Shown in pieces: positions 60,169 through 64,000 of a stretch of 64,000 bases of DNA (positions are counted from its first letter, which is position 1; every line of letters starts with the position of its first letter). Both the position numbers and the translations under genes were made by a program. The DNA is taken from contig OZ020269.1 of the NCBI GenBank assembly GCA_963971225.1, positions 99,945,905-100,009,904 on the forward strand. Reading direction: 5' to 3'. The notes under the pieces were generated by a model. The model saw only the letters and a list, made by a program, of their open reading frames with translations. It was not told the origin of the DNA and did no database searches. The DNA is from Melieria omissa (taxonomy: Eukaryota > Arthropoda > Insecta > Diptera > Ulidiidae).

Positions 60169-61763
60169 ATGGCTTACGTGGTGTTCTCGTTTACACTGAT
60201 CACAGTGGCGCTGGTGCTGCTCTACCTGCACAATCACTTCACGTACTGCCGGCGTCGCGGTGTGCCGCACGAGACGCCTTACTATGTGCTGGGCAACATG
60301 AAGGGCATCGGTACCAAGCTGCACTTTCGCGACATCAACGAGCGCCTCTACCAGCGCTTCAAGCGCAGCGCGCCCTTCTCCGGCCTCTACCTGTTCTTCT
60401 CACGCGCTGTGCTCGTCACCGATCCCGACCTGATCAAGCAGATACTGATCAAGGACTTTGACAGCTTTCACGATCGCGGCATATTTCACAATGTGCGTGA
60501 CGATCCGCTCACCGGTCACCTGCTTACGCTCGAGGGCGAGCAGTGGCGGGCGCTGCGCCAAAAGCTGACACCCGTCTTCACGTCGAACAAAATGAAGTTC
60601 ATGCTGCCCACTGTGGTGAAGGTAGCCGACAATCTGAACAGCACCTGTGGTGAAATGCTGAAGCCAACTGGCGTTGGTGAGTTGGAGCTGAAGGAGTTGT
60701 GTGCGCGCTACACCACCGATGTGATTGGTACCTGCGCCTTTGGCATCGAGTGCAACAGTCTGCAAGATCCGAATGCGGAATTCCGCGAGAAGGGGCGCTC
60801 AATATTTGGACACCCGCGCCACAAGCTGCCGGTGCAGGCTTTCATGCTAACGAATCCGCAGCTGGCGCGCAGTCTACACTTGAAATTCTTTCCGGACGAT
60901 GTGAGCGAGTTCTTCATTAATTCAGTGCAACGCACTGTCGAGTATCGGCGGCAGCACAAAGTGAAACGCAATGACTTTATGGATCTGCTAATCGAATTGA
61001 TGGCCGAGGATCAGCGAGCGGCGGAGAAGAGCGGCGGCATTGATCTGTCGCAAGGGCTGACCCTGCTGCAGATGGCCGCACAGGCATTTGTGTTTTTTGT
61101 TGCGGGCTTTGACACGTCCTCGACAACAATGTCGTTTTGCCTGTACGAGTTGGCGCTGAATCAGGACATACAGGACAGGCTGCGTGCGGAAATTGTGAGC
61201 GTGCTGAAGGCGCACGACAACGAGCTGAGCTACGAGGCAATAAGCGAGATGAAGTACCTGGATCAGGTGCTGGCAGGTGAGTGTTTCTTTCAATTTTAAT
61301 CTTACATCTTACATACTACAACTGACTCTTTGTTCTCTCTGCCGCAGAGACGCTGCGCAAATATGCAGTTTTGCCGCATTTACTGCGCCAAGCCAACACT
61401 GACTATGCAGTGCCGCATACGCAGCACATCATCGAGAAGGGCACCAACATCATCATTCCCATCTTTGCCATACATCACGATGCCGACATCTATCCGGATC
61501 CGGAGAAATTCGATCCGTCGCGTTTCGATGCGGATGCGGTAAAAGAGCGCCACAGCTGCGTCTATTTGCCGTTCGGCGAAGGACCGCGCAGCTGCATTGG
61601 TCTGAGATTTGGCAAAATGCAGGCCAAGGTCGGATTGATCAGTCTGCTGCGCGACTACAAGTTCAGCCGAAGCGCAAGAACCGAAGTGCCGCTACAGCTG
61701 AGCACAAAGACCTTCATTACCTCTGCGGAAAATGGCATTTACCTGCGTGTGAAACACTTATAG
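60169..61763 (+). CDS. Cytochrome P450, CYP6 family (gene C)
   Basis: Two exons: 60169-61276 and 61348-61763 (TAG stop), with a 71-bp GT-AG intron, phase 1, before the ExxR glutamate. The product is 507 residues. The ATG sits in a good fly context (CACAAC before ATG) and opens a hydrophobic anchor (residues 3-22), followed by RRRGVP (28-33). Motifs are W126-xxx-R130, AGFDT (312-316), ETLR (370-373), FDPSRF (424-429) and PFGEGPRSCIG with heme-ligand Cys452. After ETLRKY the conserved proline found in A and B is Ala376, an unusual change near the K helix. Everything else is intact, so activity is likely. Substrate unknown; CYP6 enzymes commonly oxidise plant toxins and insecticides. It is transcribed away from B across 9.4 kb. 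Confidence 0.96.
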
Positions 61764-61814
61764 CCAACTGATTGACAGTATTCCAGTATATTTAATGTCT
61801 GTGTTATGTCTGTC

Positions 61815-61820
61815 AATAAA
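61815..61820 (+). terminator. Polyadenylation signal of gene C
   Basis: AATAAA 52 bases after the stop codon, followed by an A/C-rich stretch and then T-rich DNA. The position is ordinary for an insect P450 transcript. Confidence 0.7.
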
Positions 61821-63214
61821 ACAACAACAATATTGACATGTTTACTATTTATAAAAATTTTGTGTATTGTTTCTTTCAATTTTGTTTACCACTCTTGCGA
61901 AAGTTGACTCAATCGCTGTTGAAAGTATGATTGTAAATAATATCAACAGTCATAATCTCAGTTAGTCAATGTTGCTCTCTATTGCTCTCTCTATGTCTAT
62001 GTGTGCCGCTCTTTAAAGCGCTGTTCTTCACTCCCGCTCTATTAGTGTAGCTCTCTCTCTCTCTTTAATTGTCTCCGGCATTGACTTTGTTTTTAATATT
62101 TAATATTTTCTGCTATCTTTTTTTGAACTTCAACTAAACAACCTCTCTCTCTTTCACTTCATCTCTCTTTCTCTCTCTTTGTCTTGTTTACTACAACTCT
62201 AACTCCCTCATGAGCTTCACAAAATATACTTTTTTACGCTATAAATTAAATCGAAAAGCATACACTTCACTTGTTTCTATATCAGTTTTATTAATGTGTT
62301 TTGTCTGCTTTATGAGCCCAACCGCCGCGCTTTGTATATCAACCAAAAGATAATAAATGTAGCCGGCATTTACTCACACTTGGCCACTTTTGCATTTTCT
62401 CTGTTTTGTTTTTTACTCTCCTGTTAATATATTTATTCTGTTTGTTTGCAGCGGCAAAATTCAACACATAAACCAGCATTTGTATTACATATATGTCAAC
62501 CAAAAATGTATGTGCAGCTTAACCCTACAATAGCCAGTAGTACAGTTTTAGTACATAAAGCAACATTTTCTGTAGTCTAAATATTTTATAAACTGATAGT
62601 CAAAATTCCCCCAGCAATCAATCTTCCCTTAGTTGATTCGATTAGTTAAATAGCTTCAAGTCTTAAAAGTATTCTCATATGAAGAACTTATCAGTATATA
62701 TGCTATATCCAGATTTAAAGGTCTGATTGTAGAAATTCTCCGTACAAACAATCTTCCCAACCTTAGTTGGTTCAGTTAGCTGAATAGCTTTAAGACTTAG
62801 GAGTGTTTTCATATAAAAAACGTATCTGTTGTACAAATGTTTTGAGGTCAAACTGTGGAACAGTCTCCCAGCAATCAATCTCCCCACCTTAGCTGGTTCA
62901 GTAAGCTAAGTCTAAAGAGTATTTTGATATAAAAACCTCGGTGTATAAAGACACATTTTCTGTAGTTCAAATGATTTGAGGTGTCATTGTGAAACAATCT
63001 CCCGGCAATCAATCTCTCCCAGCATCTATAACCTTAGCTGATCCAATTAGTTAATAGTTTTAAGTTTTAATAGTATTTTGAACTAAAAACTGAACGTTTA
63101 ACAAACAAGTTTTTCATATTATCACTTCAGAAAGTTCCTATTTTTCTTTACTATATTAGAGATAGGTTCTCTTTGGTTCTCCCGTCTTTGACAACTCCCG
63201 TCAGTTCAGTCAAC
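61821..63214. other. Spacer with CT-rich patches and degenerate repeats
   Basis: CTCT runs between 61975 and 62200. From about 62580 to 63080 a block CAGCAATCAATCTNCCC, then TTAG(C/T)TG(G/A)TTC..TTAG, recurs four times (about 62614, 62747, 62871 and 63004), a degenerate tandem repeat of roughly 125-135 bp. No gene recognised. Confidence 0.55.
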
Positions 63215-63853
63215 ATCGATATCCTCGATAGCCTAGCGTGAGTGAACTAGCCTATCATCCCAGAGGTCATGGATTCGACTCCTACCTGGTGCATGGTTAC
63301 GCACCCCTTCAAATTTTCCAGTATTTCCTTGCCCAACAACCTATCCCAGTTCAAAAATGTCCTACCCTCTGATAATGCTTTCCCACTCACTCCCACGATA
63401 TATTACGCGCAATCATGCGCTGATCGGCTGTAAAAAGAAAACTAGTATACTGCTACACTGTGCACCAGAGATGCCTGTAAGGGGAAGCGGAATAGCGCAC
63501 CAAACCGATCTTAGCGAAGTCCCCAACCATCCTGCTGTCACCTTCTTTACACAACAGATGGCGCTATGAGCGGCAGCTAAAAGTCGTCGTTCCTAAGCGG
63601 CGTTAGATGGCAGCCCCATCACTTAGGACTACCTGTGTCAGGACAATGACATACCCTGGCAGAAAAACACAATCGATTGACGTAACTAACACAAGGGAAT
63701 GTCTTTTGGAAGCCCTATGCTTCTGAGAGGAGAGAAGAGGTGGACAAAAATACACAAATCGAATTAGTCTGTGTAGACTGAACACTTTTTCCTTGCCGTA
63801 ACACAATGGGCCCAATTGGTGGTTCACGTGTGTTTTTCGGGCAGTCACTTTAA
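63215..63853 (+). mobile_element. tRNA-derived SINE-like head and LINE-like 3' terminus
   Basis: TAGCCTAGCGT at 63229-63239 fits a pol III A box and GGATTCGACTCC at 63271-63282 fits a B box, with tRNA-like spacing. The right end (CACAATGGGCC at 63806, GGTTCACGTGTG, CAGTCACTTTAACCTAACTT at 63842) resembles the LINE 3' end at 5634-5711. One reading is a SINE whose tail is borrowed from that LINE family; another is two adjacent fragments. Element boundaries are not defined. Confidence 0.45.
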
Positions 63854-64000
63854 CCTAACTTACAGGAAGAGATAACATTTAAAACATTTGTCTCTCTTTA
63901 AACTCAAGTAAACACATTTTTATTTCAAATACTCTCAAACCTTTAAGCCTTTCTAAACAAAAATTTCAATTCTGGACTCATGGAGAGTTAAGGCGTCCAC
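63854..64000. other. Right edge, no feature seen
   Basis: AT-rich non-coding DNA with no recognisable signal. Confidence 0.5.

Noticed and set aside
63215..63300. Functional tRNA gene
   Set aside because: A and B boxes match, but I could not fold a convincing cloverleaf with paired acceptor and T stems; a SINE head is more likely.

Overview
This is eukaryotic nuclear DNA, most likely from a higher fly and possibly a tephritid fruit fly. The support is three CYP6-type P450 genes with one short GT-AG intron each, short insect-style leaders, dipteran-type LINE, mariner and Ty3-like debris, and a SINE whose conserved core resembles those I associate with tephritids. The species call is inference. 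The window is gene-poor: only about 4.6 kb codes for recognisable host protein. The rest is AT-rich spacer, transposon remnants and several very large simple-sequence arrays.

Layout. 1-42 kb: no host gene that I can support. It holds a broken LINE (4150-5711) with a SINE-like insert in its 3' tail, two copies of an unidentified interspersed element in opposite orientation (8160-8915 and 30915-31715), a 1-kb (TCATAG)n array (10438-11430), related solo LTRs (13401-13623 and 20665-21173), a degenerate minisatellite (13690-14730), LINE debris (15.5-17.9 kb), a minus-strand I-like LINE tail (21515-22825), a fold-back repeat (22866-23580), a TIR element filled with an ATTC microsatellite (26199-27479), a TTAA-flanked TIR element (32164-32893), a polypyrimidine tract (36358-37176), an internally deleted mariner (37643-38204) and a (GTCTA)n array that becomes a 15-bp repeat (40784-41825).

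42-62 kb: a cluster of three CYP6 paralogues. Gene A (42088-43690, minus) and gene B (49128-50720, minus) lie in tandem; gene C (60169-61763, plus) is divergent from B. Each encodes a complete P450 of 506-513 residues with membrane anchor, WxxxR, AGFDT, ExxR, PxRF-type and Cys-heme motifs, and an intron at the same place (phase 1, directly before the ExxR glutamate). B and C look closest. The spacers between the genes carry their own repeat arrays, including an essentially perfect 4.2-kb (AATTG)n array between B and C.

The three P450s probably act in the endoplasmic reticulum as xenobiotic or endobiotic monooxygenases with NADPH-P450 reductase. The strongest 'system-like' signals here are not proteins but repeat biology: mobile elements carrying or seeding microsatellites, pentamer arrays becoming higher-order repeats, and a LINE tail made of the CCTAA pentamer.
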